A DNA stretch of 64,000 bases, from assembly GCA_963969395.1 (NCBI GenBank), contig OZ017799.1:5954501-6018500 (forward strand), in the 5' to 3' direction. Shown piece by piece: positions 34,600 through 48,713 of the stretch. The translations under genes and the position numbers were made by a program. This stretch comes from Pseudoscleropodium purum. Its lineage: Eukaryota; Streptophyta; Bryopsida; Hypnales; Brachytheciaceae. The stretch's first letter is position 1. Every line of letters begins with the position of its first letter. A model generated the notes under the pieces. That model saw only the letters and a program-made list of their open reading frames with translations. It searched no databases and was not told the DNA's origin.

Positions 34600-36130
34600 T
34601 AAGTATTCTCAACTAACAACATCATCAGAATTTGATCGAGAACTCTTAGTGTTAGTACAACAATAGCATAAGTGAGCACAAAGGGACCTCTACGTTCTTT
34701 GCAACAACTTACAATATCAAAACTCAAAAAGAGGTACAAGCAAAGCTTGAACACAAGAAAACAAGAGGATTTTGGCAAAGTACCAAAGAAATTTAACACG
34801 TGCTGCGTGTGGCATCAACGAAATACAATAAGGGGGGGCAAATGAAGTTGGTAGGAGCCCTTTTATACATTTTTAAGACTCCCACTTACCTCAATTTACG
34901 TACAAACTACCTAAATAAACCCAAAATTACTAAAATCAAATATTACTACACCTAAATCTACCTTACTGTTGATCCTTCTCTAACTTTTGGAGAAAAACTC
35001 TAATTGAGAAACAAACTGTTCTATTGATTTTAGAAGACCCCATTTAGCTTAAAGACCCTCTAACCTCTCAACTTTTACCTTAAAATTCCTCACAAACGAC
35101 AATGTACATAAGGTCAAAAACCTAAATTTTGTGATTTGCATCTTTTGCTAATTTTGTCTAACTAGGGTTGTCCAAAGGATCAAAAAACCTGGGGGAAGAA
35201 TCTAGGATGATTCCATTTGGCCCTCATATAGCTATAATTTGGAAGTCAATGTACGGAATGTTTTACAATTCTATTAAAATCCATTAGTACCACTGGTTCA
35301 AGTAGTTGTCACTGTCGGAATGTCATAAAACTTGATTAGGTGCTTATTTAGACCTAAATACACTATCCTAATTTTTAGTGGAATTTTACCATCACCAAAG
35401 AAATTTATATGAATTTATTCACTTCCGATAATTTTGGTTGACTTCCCATAGAATCATGTTCTGCAATTTGAAAATTTACAAAACTTTTTGAGTAACTTCT
35501 AGAAAGTCCCCCAATTTTTTAGGCAAATTTTCAAACTCATCTTATAGTTTCTCAAAAAAAAATATATTTACTCCTTCAAATTTTAATTCCTCTAGGGAGG
35601 AATCATTTTTGTGTGAGAAAATCTTGATATCTTAATTCCTTCAAATAGGAAGCATTCCAATGTAAAGGAATCTAGGCAGTTTGGCTTCACCATTGTGCTA
35701 CTGGTATGCGTCTTTATCATGCAACACTCATCTTCTTACTATGACTGCATCCTACACTGTCTATAGATTATGCTTTGTCTTCTTAGCCTATTTGGTTGCT
35801 TGTACTATTGTGGGCCAACTTCTTCCAAATTCTTAGTATTTACATGATCTTCAATTCTAGACTAGGACTACTCTCAGTCTTTCATATTAGTGCTTAAACA
35901 CTAAATTGGATTTCTAAAGTTAGTAATATATCATTTTTATAGATTTCAAGATTTTTGGAGAACATAATCCCATAAACATAGAGTTTCTTCTAATATTTCT
36001 CTAATTCTACTTTCATAGCCCTTTTTACTATAATTATCCATAAAAATGAGCAAAAGCGGAAAAAAAAAATTCCAAGACCCAAGTAATGATCATAGGGCTC
36101 ACAACCATCAAGCAAACAACCCTGACCTAC
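34600..36130 (+). repeat. Retroelement block II, copy 1
   Basis: Matches 42950-44530. Landmarks: AGTGTTAGTACAA, CTTTTATACATTT, ACTTGATTAGG then GCTTATTTA, TACACTATCCTAATTTTTAG with TGGAATTTTACCATCA, GGCTTCACCATTGTGCT, and GGCTCACAACC near the end. Short frames at 34406-34591 (+) and 34599-34799 (-) are not conserved in the other copies. Confidence 0.75.
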
Positions 36131-36162
36131 GCATTTAAGAAGAAGATGAAATTTCTATATAT

Positions 36163-37060
36163 TGCATCGTAATAAATGATATTGTACCATGGGTGCAATT
36201 CTTGTGCACACACACTACATCTATATTAATCCAAAAATTTGAAAATGTAATATTTTTTAAAAGACTTTGCAATTTTTCAAGAAAATTCAACAACAATTTT
36301 TCAGTTGTCATTTATTAGGTTGTGTAATGTATTTTTAACTATTTCACCTTCCATTTGAGATTGTATAAGTGAAACAATTTAGGCAAAGAAATGTTGTGGT
36401 TTTATTAATGGGTTTAGTGCTTTTTTTTATGTGTTTTTTTTAATTTACCTTCATCTAGATTGTATTTAGGCGATGAGGAAGGCTAAAAACATTTTGTGAA
36501 TCCAATAGATGGGAAAAGACTCCCAGTGCCTAAGCTTTTTGGCAATCTGAGGTCGAATGGATCTCATTATGTTAAAAAAGTTAATTAAATTTGAGGATTG
36601 TGATTTGACTCTCTTTAAAGCTTGTTTTTTATGGGTTGGAGAATGGGTTATTTTCAGTCCATCCTTCATTGAATTTTGAATTACTTGCAACGAGATTTAT
36701 GAAAGAGATCTAGAAAAATCTCAATGTTAAAGCTTTCTTTCTTATTTGGTATGGTCTTGGATTGAATTCATCGTTGCAAAATCCAGCTCAAGATTTAGTA
36801 ATGCACCCTTCATTCTGATTTGAATTTGGTAGATTCAAGTTATGTGCATATAAATGAAAGTAGTTCAATTAGTTCTTCTTTTTTATGTACTAAAATGAAA
36901 TTTTGCAAATGACGGATTTGTTAGAATTTTTAAGCATTAGTAAGTATTAACTATGTGAAGAAGTCAAAGCTTGAGGCATCAAATAAATATATGAAAATTT
37001 TGGTAGCATTTATAGTGTGGTTTAAAAATATTCTGAAAATGATCACTATCATAATGTGAT
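36163..37060 (+). repeat. Retroelement block 0, copy 2, split by a 468-bp insertion
   Basis: Homologous to 30189-30620. The match stops at 36329 and resumes at about 36798. Order in this region is block 0, I, minisatellite, II, block 0, so block 0 flanks the rest as a direct repeat. Confidence 0.75.
36330..36797. mobile_element. 468-bp insertion with 6-bp flanking duplication
   Basis: Flanked by GTAATG (36324-36329 and 36798-36803). The uninterrupted relative at 30347-30351 has GTAAT once. The ends TATTTTTAAC and CAAGATTTA have no convincing inverted repeat. A 74-codon minus-strand frame (36466-36690) is basic and unrecognised. The class of element is undetermined. Confidence 0.65.
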
Positions 37061-40000
37061 AAATATTTTTTTTAATAAATTCATCATGACCTAGTGTGTT
37101 TTCTCATCAAGTTCTTTCTTGTAGAACAAAATGTCAAGTTGACTCATAACTACAGTTAAAATTTGATCAGTATTGGTTTTGTAATGTACATAGTATTATG
37201 TGCATTATCGCACTTGGATAGTATCTATGCTTTAATACAATATCAAATCTGAAGTTCTCCCAATATAGGATGTAGTATTGACTATGGACTAGACTCAAGG
37301 TTGTTTGTAGTATTAACTGACAAAATTCTTTTTCGTGTACGATTAATATTCTCATTTGATTGTCGCACTAAAACAACAGATTTAGTATTTCAAAGGCAAA
37401 CTTAATAAATAAAAGATATGCAATCTGAATTTCATGATTTGTAAGTAGAAAGGTTGAATACCATCATTGAAGATGAATACAGTGAATCCACTAAGAACAG
37501 TGAAAATGCAAACTTTGAGGTACCTTCTTAAAAATTAAACTTCATTGATTGATATCTTTTGTTAAGAAGGTCGAGTAGGGTTGTATTTAATATTTTTGGA
37601 AATGGTAGAAGAAGCCGTATCACTTCAAGTTGTTAAATTTAAACTGTAATTATCTTCATTCCAAAATTACTGTGGCTTATTCAACTTTGACCTAGTTAAG
37701 ATAAGAATTACAATTTATCTTGTTTCTTTTATTTCTATTGCAAATTGCTAATGTTTAAGAAGTTAAAAAAAAATTTATTGCTTGCAAGGCACTATGGATT
37801 GACATTAAGCATTTGTAAATTATGATTCAACTTTCAACCACTGTAAATTTGTGTTCAATTATTTATTAAGGGTAGATAAATAAGTACTCATAATGTTGCA
37901 TTGCGTATAAATTGTAAATTCTGAAAAATCTCTACTATCAACTATGATATAATTTCAATTCAACATTTTATGTAATAAATGAGCGTCAAATCAAACTGAT
38001 GATGGTTTGAAATACTCCTATAAAACATAATAATTTAATATTTTTTTAGAAGTTCAAATTTAATATAAATGATTGAATTTTTAAAATATTTTTAAAATTT
38101 CTATATTTCTATTTACATATCTTTATATCTATACATGTATAGCTATATTTTTAATGATAATAAAATAATATAATTTTTTCAAGATTTAACTTTGTGGTGC
38201 TACAAGATTTGAATTTTCTTATAATTTTATTTATTTAAGCCGTAGTAAACATGTCAATTGTTTCATCTTTGTAAATTGTGACTGAACTCAAAAACATTTA
38301 CTTCACAATTTTTAAACTTTAATTGCTTTGTTTATCACACTTGAGTACAATTGCTTGTAATTGAAACCTTGAACATTTTTTTCTCTTTGATATTTAATGT
38401 TTTTCATCTCAAAATCACTTTTTTTTTCCAAAACTCTTAGTGGGATTTTTTTTGCTTTTGCAAGATATGACATTCATTAACTCTATATAGAGAAATTTAA
38501 AAATAAAATTTCAATTGATTAAACAATGAAGTTTTTGAAAAATAAGTTAATTTTAAGATGCTTTTTTTAATAAGCCTTAGTATAATGGTATACATCTTGT
38601 GGACTAGGGCAAAAAATATCACTATACTTTGGTATAGAACATGATTTATTTTTGAGAAACTAAACAACAAAATTTCTTCATTTTTTTCTTCATCATTTGG
38701 TATAAGAAGAAAATATAGTTAGTAAATTTTTTTTTAAATTATATATTATAAAAAAAATTAAATAAACATAAAAAATGACCTTCTCACAAATAAATTATAA
38801 ATTCAAATCTTAATCATCTCCATTGAGGTAGAAATGACAATTATAATTCCTTATCCATAGAAATAAGATAAATGACAAATTTTCAAATAATGCTTTCATT
38901 GCATTAATCCTTTAGCCTTCATAATATTCTGAAAAAATACAAAAATAAAGTGATAAAATGATTCAAAGTGCTTAGAAACAAATGAAACTAGCTCTTCATA
39001 AATCTTATAAAAGTTTGCATTTGAGTCTTATATATGTAACAATATTATTTGAGAATATTAATAATTGTATAGAAACAAATCAAAAATTAAAAATGCTGTA
39101 AATAATTATAATAAATGTACAAAAGAAAACATAATAAATAAAAGTTCAAACCACTTATCATCTAGTATTTCCTCTTACATAAATACATAACTCATAAATA
39201 ACGCTTTTAAATGATTTAGTAACAACATCTTTTCATTCAAATAGGTTGCTCAATAGTTTCATATATTGAACTTAGTGATAATAAGTTCCTAAAATTTGTA
39301 TCTAAGACCCTATCATCAAATTTTTTTTTAATATGAGGTATTATTGACCTACATATGTTACCTATAATTGAGTGCACATGATTTTATATACTATATACTA
39401 TCTTTAAGTTATTTTTAAATTTTAAACACCGTAAGTAATACCTTCTTATATTATGTGATTTATGTTGCATGTTATTTGCTAAAATTTTTTAAAAGAACTC
39501 CCATGAACAAATAGGAAATGAAATTTAAACAAGGAGCTCAAGGAAAAAGAGGTTTGTTGTTTTTGATTTTGAAAATAAGTATAGTGTATCTAAGTTATAG
39601 ATTGTTTGGAAAACATTCCACATAGGAGCAATGCTTTAAAAATTTTCATTAAATTTCAACCAACTAACAACAAAAAATTGATCGCCTAAAAGTTTAATAA
39701 GTGTTAGGAGGTTACAAGTTCTAAAATTTTCATGTAGATAGCAAACTAGAGAAAAACAATGGCACACTTTCAATCAAATTTTTGATGAACAAGTTTCTCA
39801 AGTTTTTTTGTAAGTTCTTTTTTTGTAAGTTCTATTTAATCACTTAGATTGTCCAAACAATTTTATGTTTTTTTTTGTTGTAAAATTACCTTTTTCAAAG
39901 TGCAAACCATGATAGAGAAGATTGAGACACAAAAGCATTGCTTTCAAGAAGCCGCCAAGATACAACTATCACTTGTATTATACCAAGTAAATCAAATTTG

Positions 40001-40329
40001 TTACGGTAATACTTTAGAAAAAAGTTAGCAATTGTTAGTGCATCTATAACTTCAAATTATTTTTTTGTACATATTTAAAACTTTCTTCTTTAGTTTATTA
40101 ATAAAATAATAGCTAATTTTAGCAATGATACCTCAAAAATAACAAGCCGACAACAAAGAACATTCTATATTTTACATGGCCTTGAGCCCTACCTTATGCC
40201 CTTTATGAGCACATATTTACTCATTAATCATTATTGATAACTAACCAAGCACAACCAAATTCTAATTTCTATGTGCTTATAAGGTGCTAATGAGTGCCTA
40301 GCTAATGAGTGCCTAGCTATTGGTCCATT
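37061..40329. other. AT-rich stretch, no gene seen
   Basis: No long frames, terminal repeats or RNA genes were seen. Near 40285-40320 an 18-bp tandem (AATGAGTGCCTAGCT twice). Confidence 0.4.
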
Positions 40330-41900
40330 GTACCTTCTATGAGTGTTTTGATCTTCACTATTGAGACCAAAAATGCACAACTAAGTTCTATCAATCTAAA
40401 TTCTATGGGTGAGTTGATCTATAACAACAAGACAACTTCCAAGCAATGAAGTTTTTTACAAAGTCGACGTTATAATTTGATAATAAGTGCAAATGTTCTA
40501 TACTTAAATTGGCCAATTTTAAAGTTAAAGGATTTTATAAAAATAAGTAAAATATATCTAAGCCAATTAGTAAGGTTTTTTATATTTTTTTCAGAATGAT
40601 AAAGATTTTAAAATTCTATCGTGATTTGTAAAAGATATTTAAAAATTAAATTTAAACACCTTTATCATTCAAAACTTCATCCACCAATTTCATGTTCTTT
40701 AAGTATCAAAAATAGATTTTGTTTGTTGAATAAAATTTTATTTTCTATCTTCTAAATAAGTTTTGGATTTAACAAAATTTGGTCAATCCTGGTTGACTTC
40801 ATCAATCCTTTCTAATTAAAACTTCATCTTGATCCAAGTTCCTCAATAGTTGTCCAAATTTCAAAATAAAAATATTTTTGAAATCCTAAAATTATTCTCT
40901 AAAATATTCTATATATTCAAAATATTCTTTGAAAATTTCCTATTGAATTTTCTATTGGTTTGTTACTTCTTTATGTTTTGATTTTTAATATTTTTCAGTA
41001 ATTAATGTTTTAATTCGTAAAATTATAGTGTAAATTATTTTTGACTTCAAGATAAATTTTATTTATAAGAGAATTTTGACCATTGAAAGCTTGAAATTAT
41101 TTATGCTTTTAATTCCTTTTTTTCCTTTTTTTCCTTGAGTCACTAACTTTAATACAAATTTTAAGATGCTTTCATAATATTCCTTTGGATGAATTTTTAT
41201 ACTTCCATCCACTATTAAAACTCACTTCAACTACTTGTAATTTAATCAATTTATATCAATTTTCTATGTTTAATATCTCATTTGAAAGCTATGAAAATTT
41301 CCTAGTCAATTATTATTCCTAATTATACTTTTTAAGTGATTTAATTGGTCTGACCCTAATTCCTAACTATGATCTTAATTTCTATGGATAATTAATACCA
41401 TATTAAAGAATTAAAACATGCTTAAAGGGTTGCAATTAAGTTCTCGCCTCCACATTGTGATTTTCCTTGTGAATGGCTTCCATGTTTAATTCCATTGCTT
41501 TTTTGTGTGTCTCATCCATCACTTTTCCATATTTGATCCATATTTTATTTATTTTTTATTCTTGGTTTTTGAAAGATAATCTTGAATATGCCTTCCAACG
41601 CCTTCTATTTCCTTTTAAATTTCCTTGCTAGTTTTCTATTTTTTGTTTTTTTATTTTTCACTATTTTTGGTGATTTTTCTAGATCCAAATCTTTGGAGAA
41701 AATCTACTTTTTGGACTCTAGCTAACCTACTTTGTAAGCCTAAATATTCCTCACTAACCTTTTCAATTTTTTTCCTAATATAACTAATCCTAGAATGATT
41801 TCCAAGCCCTTTGATTCTACTCTTTTGTTTTTTAGTATTTGACTTCCAAAGTCTGTGTAAGCACTATCTGGATATAATCTGGACCCTAGCCCTCTCAATC
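40330..41900 (+). repeat. Retroelement block I, copy 2
   Basis: Aligns with 30780-32150 through the same landmark order. Its hairpin has lost the left arm (only AAAACTTCATCCACC at about 40671 remains). A short frame at 41909-42094 follows and has no recognisable domain. Confidence 0.65.
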
Positions 41901-42949
41901 AACCCTAGTTGATTTTTCAATGTAAAAATTCAGACCTCTCCCCTCCACTTATTGTCTTACGCAGACACTTAGTGCCTGGATCACTTTGGTGTTTTGATGG
42001 AAATCTGAATTTTTTCCCTCTTTTCCCTCGCAAATTTTCTAGCAAGTTTTGGTGCACAAAGAGGTTCACTCCTACCTTGGTCAAACTTGATTGACCAATA
42101 TATAATCTGAAATTTTAATCCTCTCCTTCACTCATCACTCTGAGTGTTTGTTTTTTCCTAAGATTTTTGGAAAAAACAGCTAGTCCTTCTTTTAAAAATA
42201 AAAATAAAACAAAAAAAAATGAGGACCTAATTAGGTATTCTCTCTGTCTAGTTTTGATGTTTTGGGATGTATGATGTAGCCTAGCCATTTAATCAAGCAA
42301 CCTAATCACTTAATCAAACAATCTACCAACTTTATGAACAAACCCTTTTTTTAACTGCCAACCTCCTAATTGTCGATTGGCTAGCTAGTTGATTTTTTTT
42401 CAATTTTGTATGGTTATTACTCGCCACAATCTAGCGGGTTAATCCCAACTATTAGGTTTTACACCACACCACTTTAGATCTCCGTACAGGGACCCTTTCC
42501 AAAAAGAAATACGGAAAAAAATTAGCTTAGAGGCAAAGCTTTGCTGTCTTGGGAGTTATACTCCTAAATTCTAGGAAAGATGGAATAAAGGATAATAAAT
42601 GAATATTACCTAGCTCAAAAATTAGGTGGAAGAGTGAAGCTTTGCCATACGCCCATACGGGGTTTTAAGCCTCCAACTCTTGAACAAAGTTTGCCAAGAT
42701 TAGTCAAGCACAATAATTTTTAGAGTTTGCAGCACACCCAAATCTCTTAATTAAGAATCCATAATACAAAACAACACATGGACGACTTATTTTCAAGCCA
42801 AGTGTTTGTGAGATTTTCAACAATTTCAAGTTGTGAAATCTCACACAAAGTCATTAAAAATTGAAAAATGATTAGTATGACATGACAATACCAATGGTTA
42901 AGCAAATTCTAAGAAATCTTGATTAAAGGCATCACTAAAATTTGGCTGA
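41901..42949. other. Retroelement-derived spacer between blocks I and II
   Basis: Has GCAAAGCTTTGCTGTCTTGG- and GTGAAGCTTTGCC-like passages, also seen as ACAAAGCTTCACC at about 34352. It lacks the 48-bp array that occupies this position in copy 1. Confidence 0.4.
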
Positions 42950-44530
42950 AAATTTCTCAGTGTTAGTACAATTTGACAAAAACAACACAAGCAAGTTCAA
43001 AAGGACTCCCCCACATCCTTTATAAAAGCTCAAAAAATTGCAAGAGGCTTAGAATTCAAGAATAGATATTAAAATGCAAACAACATAAGGTTCTTAATAG
43101 AATACTAAAGAAATCTCGACAACATGGCCATGTACACCAAAACATGAAAATGAAGAAAAGGGGTTGCAAAAGGACTCAATAGTTGGTTTTTTGTACATTT
43201 CCAAAAGCCTCCACCTCTTTTTTTTACTTTGAAAACTAACTAGTTAAATCAAAATTATTAATACTAACTTTTACTATGCTTAATTATATCATACTACTAA
43301 TTGTTCTATATCATTTGAAGAAAAATTCCAAATGAAAAATGGATTGTGCCGTTGGCTTCCAAAAATCCAAATTAGTTTAAGAATTCTTTAATCCACAACT
43401 TCTTGATTAAAATCCCTCACAAAAGATAGTGTTTTCCAACCTAGTGAAAAGGTGAAAAACCTAAGTTTTGAATTTTATGGTCTTTGCTAATTTTGACTAG
43501 CCAGGGTTATTTAGAAGGTTCAAGAAAGTAAGAAAAGAGTCTATGATGACTCAATTTGGCCTTTATTTGTTTGTAGTTTGATGGTCAATTTGTGGAATGA
43601 AATTCTATTAAAATTTGTTGGCACCACCAATTCGGGTAGTTACCGTTGTTGGAATGTTCCGAAACTTGATTAGGCGCTTATTTATTTAAATACACTATCC
43701 TAATTTTTAGTGGAATTTTACCATCATTAGAGGAATTTTCATGAATTTTTCCATTCTTGGTAAAAATGATTGACTTCCTATAGAGTTATGTTCTGTAATT
43801 TGAAAAATTATGAAATTTTTTGGATAAATTTTAGAAAGTCTCCAAATCCTTTATATAAAATTTCAAGTCCAAATTGTATTTTTTGAAAGAAGAATAAATT
43901 TACTTCTTTTGATTTTAATTTCTTTAAAAAGGAATCATTTTCATATGAAAGAATCTTGGCGGTCTGGCTTCACCATTGTGCTCATGGCATGTTTTTATGC
44001 TAAAATAAAAATTTTCTTCTAGAAACCGTCCACAAATAATATTTATGGATTTTGCCTACAAAGTTACACATGATGGTGAATTTCCAACTTTTGCATTTGA
44101 AATGTGATTTTTCACCTATTCTTGGCTATAAACTTTTAAGACTATGAAAATTAGATTGATCATTAACTTGCTAAATTTAGCCAATGTTGTCGCATGCAGT
44201 GTGATTGGCAAAATCCTACGTGAAATCTAATGAAGTATTTTTGTCCCGTTTGATTCTAGAGCTAGAAACTATTCTCAAATCCTTAAATTGACACTCAAAC
44301 ACTTAATGAGAATTTAAAATTAACAAAAGAAATTATTTATGACAATTCCAGGGTTTGGAGAATATTAACCCATAAGTATAGGGTTTTCTTTTGATTATCT
44401 TATAAACTCACTTTCTTAATCCCTTTGCATGTAACTACCAATCAAAAAGAGCATAAAGAAAAAAAAATTCTAATTTGCAAGTGACATTTACAAGGCTCAC
44501 ACCTTTCAACAAATGGATCTTTGCGTAGTA
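42950..44530 (+). repeat. Retroelement block II, copy 2
   Basis: Matches 34600-36130: CTCAGTGTTAGTACAATTTG at the left, AAACTTGATTAGGCGCTTAT, TACACTATCCTAATTTTTAG, TCTGGCTTCACCATTGTGCT, and GGCTCACACCTTTC near the right end. Confidence 0.75.
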
Positions 44531-44599
44531 CCTAAGTGGACTCAATATATGCAAAACAACCTCAATTACAACTTAAAACACAATTGAACAAGTATTTGG

Positions 44600-45700
44600 C
44601 AGAGTAAACTAGGCCACCATGATTTTATGTGAAAGATAATTAATACAAAAAATAACAACAAAAATTCATAGAACACATCATGCCATTTTCAAAAATATAA
44701 AATATGTTTGAATCAGACACTTTTAGTAAAAGTTATAGATGGATGAAGTTTCACCCTTAGAAGGTCAAGAAAACTTCATCCACTCTTTTATCTTAAACTT
44801 TCTAGTTCAGTGTAGTGTGAAATTCGACCAATGATATTTAAAAGTTTATTTATCCTTGAGACTTGAGTTTGGTCCCAATTAGACACTTTTCTTAAAATAT
44901 CATCTAAATTTAATTCAATACTTCATCCTTCCATATTCTTTTCAATTTGTGTTTATTTTTGAAGTGTAATATATTTTTGGAAACTTCTAGGTTAGATCTA
45001 TAAGCTTTCAGATTTAAACTTGAAAAAAAACTCTTTTCAATGTTCTAACTTTGATTTGCAATTTGGCTTCATGGTTTTGAATGATTAACTTTGGAAATTC
45101 ATCGAAGTTAGAGCAATTGGGTATTTATTTGATAGTTTGATTCTTCTTGAACATTGTTGTAGAGATTATCAACTCCCTCTTTGTTCTCCATAATTAAAAT
45201 CTTAAATAAATTATACTCACCGCTTAAACTTAAGGTTTTAATACAATTTTTTGGACTTGCAATCCCAACAGTTCTTCTCCTACATCCCCCCTTGACACTT
45301 TTCTATTTTGATTATTTAGTTTTCAATGGTTGACTTTAAACAACTAAATAATTTCTTCAAATTTCCAAACAATAATTGACTTTTGGAAACCTCTAAGTTA
45401 ATTATTACTCTATCCAACTTTGAATGGTCTAAATTAATTTCCCAAAATTTCCGTCTAATACTAACTTCTAATTATTTTTCAACTTTTAATTTTTCAAAGT
45501 CAAAGTGTCGTTGTCTTGGGGAATTTACATGAAAATACTAATATTTACCAAGACTTACAAAGTCAAAGTTTTGTCGCCTTTTGCAATAATACAAGACTAC
45601 AAGACAATTCTAACAAAGTTTACTTCAACAAAACTCCATACAAAACACATTTAGAGTAGGGAAGTTAGTACAAACACCAAACTACAATATTTGTTAGTAC
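44600..45700 (+). repeat. Block I-like copy 3 with conserved stem
   Basis: Contains AAAAGTTATAGATGGATGAA followed by an exact 11-bp stem, GGATGAAGTTT (44741-44751) with AAACTTCATCC (44771-44781). Then comes decayed retroelement sequence related to 54500-56000. Confidence 0.55.
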
Positions 45701-48700
45701 AAAAATCTTTTCAATAGCATCCAAAGAATATTAAAATATTTTATTTTTTGCACTCACATCACATTTTTTATTGTTTGCCAATGAAAATTTGTTATAAAAA
45801 AACCTTTACAATAGTCTAATCATTTCAATTTTAAAACTTGAGTTACTTGAACTTCTAGTGCTTTTATTTTGAAATCTAATTACTCTTTTGAAGAAATGAA
45901 AATTTTTAAGTTGAAGTGTTTAAAAGATTAGATTACGTTTGGTAAATGGGAACAAAAATAGTATAAAAAAATGTCAAGTAGATTTTATTTTTATTTTATC
46001 AAAATCTTTCAATTTTATTGTTTCAAAATTTATACGGATGTGGAGAATATTAAAATCAATTAGTTTTTTACTTTTTGCAACTTACATAACATTTTTTAAT
46101 GTTTTGTGATGAAAATAGGCTTATAAACAATTGAAAGTTAAACTTATTATTACATTGATTTTTAAAAGTCAAAATTTAAGAATGTTGTAGTATTATTTGT
46201 ATATTAAATTTGTTTTTAAATATTTGATGAATTAAGTTGTTTTAATATTTTAATGTCGTATTTTACAGGGTTTACAATTCCAAATATAAATGCTTACGTT
46301 ATTCTTCCTCTGAAGGCATACAAAAAGTAAAAAGTACAACAATACTACTTACAACATGCAACTGCTATGTAACCGATGCACCTAAGCATTGTAAAGGGGA
46401 GTTCTAGGTACATTTGACAAGCATTCAAGACATCTTACAAGATTTGTAGCTCTTCAATGATGGTAAGTACATTTTTTTATCTAATTTTTTTAACTTGTCA
46501 TGTTTTATTAATTTACTTTAATGATTTTTTATCATTATTGAAAAGTTCAAATACTCGTAGTATTGATGAAATGTTTTTTGAAAATGCATTATAATTGCAA
46601 AAGAAATTATTATATTTATTTAAATTATATATATAAAGTACTTTCTATGAATGTAGAAGATTATTTTGATTTTTTTCAATTAAATATTTCTTTTCCTTGC
46701 AATAGATTGGATGGACAAAACAAAACAAAAGTCTTTTGGTTTCATATGTAATTGTGATTTGCTCATTTGTATAATACATTTCCAAAATCATATTGTCAAG
46801 TATGTCATTACTATTAAAGACCGTACTATTCCTGAGTCTTCAATATATATAAACCCTAGATGCACTATATTATACGAGGTGACAAAGATTATACAAAGTA
46901 AAAAGTTTTGAGGACCTATGTTTCAAAAGATGAAAATCATCATCACATTTATTCTCTAGCATCTCTTCATACCACTTTTGAAAAATTATTCATTTTGTAA
47001 ATGACATTTTCATTTCAAAGGGTCTATCATTTTTTTATAGAAGAGGTGAAATTGCTTAAAAGACTGCGAGATTTACAAAAAGATGAAAGTTTAAAGAAGA
47101 AAGTTGCATGGTAACTTTCAGTGTTTGCCAGAAATATGAAAGACTAGCTTGGTAAGTTTTTTATTTTGTTTATGAGATATTTTTTACATAAATTTTTATA
47201 ATTTAAAAACTACTTTATTTCATCTTATTTAAATACATTTCTAATGAATTGCACTCTTTTTAGATTTAAATATTCAAATATAGAATGTTATATTAGATTA
47301 AAGGCTTTTGTAAAGATCATGGCATAAGGTTTTTTAAAAAAAGTTCTATTTTAAAGCATTTGAAAAATGCTGAGGCCATCAAAGGCATGTAGTCCACTGA
47401 TAAACATATAACGGATTTTCCATTCCTTCGTGTTGCTATGACAAAGAATTACAAAGTGAAAGTACACTGCAATAAAAATGACTTTTCTTATGGTTTTTTC
47501 TTTGGCTTGGTGAAAGTTATAGGTTTTAAATTTCCATACTTATTTAATTTAATTGTATTTTGATTGAATGCATTCATATAATATATAAATTCTTAAAAAT
47601 ATTTGTTTGAAAATTATACAGATACTTTGCTAAATGGAAAAGATGTTTGATTTTATCTTTTAAAGTTTGTTTTTTAGCCACAAGTTGGAAACGTCATACT
47701 TGTCAAAGCCAACAAAATTCACCATTGTACGAGGACTACAAAAGAACCTGACCAATTTAATGTAGTTTTTTTTTGCACATCAATCTACTCAAGTTGTAGA
47801 AATTTATTATTAACAATGCAAAAAAATTTCAAAGAGGTTTCAAACAAAGAAATGATTAAAGCTATCCATTAATTAGATGACAATTGCATCAACCAAGTAT
47901 ATACTTATGTATGATTTAGTTGCATTTACAACATCTTTAAGTGCATCTTTGATTTGCAATATCTTTGATTGAATTTTTTTGGATTTTTTCTATGTCTTCT
48001 CAAATTTTCTTATTACAAGATTCTATGGTTGTATGTATCTAAAAATGTTTTTAAAATAAATTTTGATAACTTTTATAGAAATGATAGTTTTTGAGTGTTT
48101 TTCATGAAATATACTTTAAAACCTTTAGGAATGCTTATAATTTATTCTTGATTTTTTGGCTTAGTCATGACAAAGATATCTTCCATAGCTTTTAAAAATC
48201 CTAAATCCAAAAGCTTTAAATCACAAAACCCCAAATCCTACTACACTAAATACAAATCCTATTTTAATTCTTAAAGTGTATTTTGAAAAAAAAATTGGTG
48301 TGTGGCCATGTAAAAACCATTCGAAAAGTTAAGTTGTCAATGTCTTCTTTTCTTGTATTGAATTATTTCTTTACAAAAAAGAATTTCAATAAATTATTCT
48401 TCTTTCAGGTTTAGAGCACATAGATGTACTTAAAACCTTGCTAAAAATAAAAGTAATTTTTTTTAGTTTATACAGAATTAATTGTGGAAGAGATTGACCA
48501 CTGAATTTTCAAAGGATGACAATTTTGGATAATCAAATTAAATTAAAAAAATAATTTGAAAGGAAGAGAAATTTTAAGAAGATGAATAATTTTTTAAATC
48601 CCTTTCCTCCACCTACTAAAAAGTGCATTGGAAGTAAATATTTTAAATTGAATAAATAAGAAATAAATCACTTTTAAATGCTTTAGCTTAAACAAATTTA

Positions 48701-48713
48701 GAATAACTTGAAT
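45701..48713. other. Decayed DNA, no assignable gene
   Basis: Short frames at 46563-46751 and 46711-46911 and phrases at 47280-47760 look like eroded coding DNA. No frame is maintained and no family was recognised. Confidence 0.35.

Noticed and set aside
30000..45000. Search for tRNA genes and for a retroelement primer-binding site such as one for initiator tRNA-Met
   Set aside because: No sequence with a convincing tRNA B box or a TGGTATCAGAGC-type site was seen by eye; a tRNA scan would be decisive.
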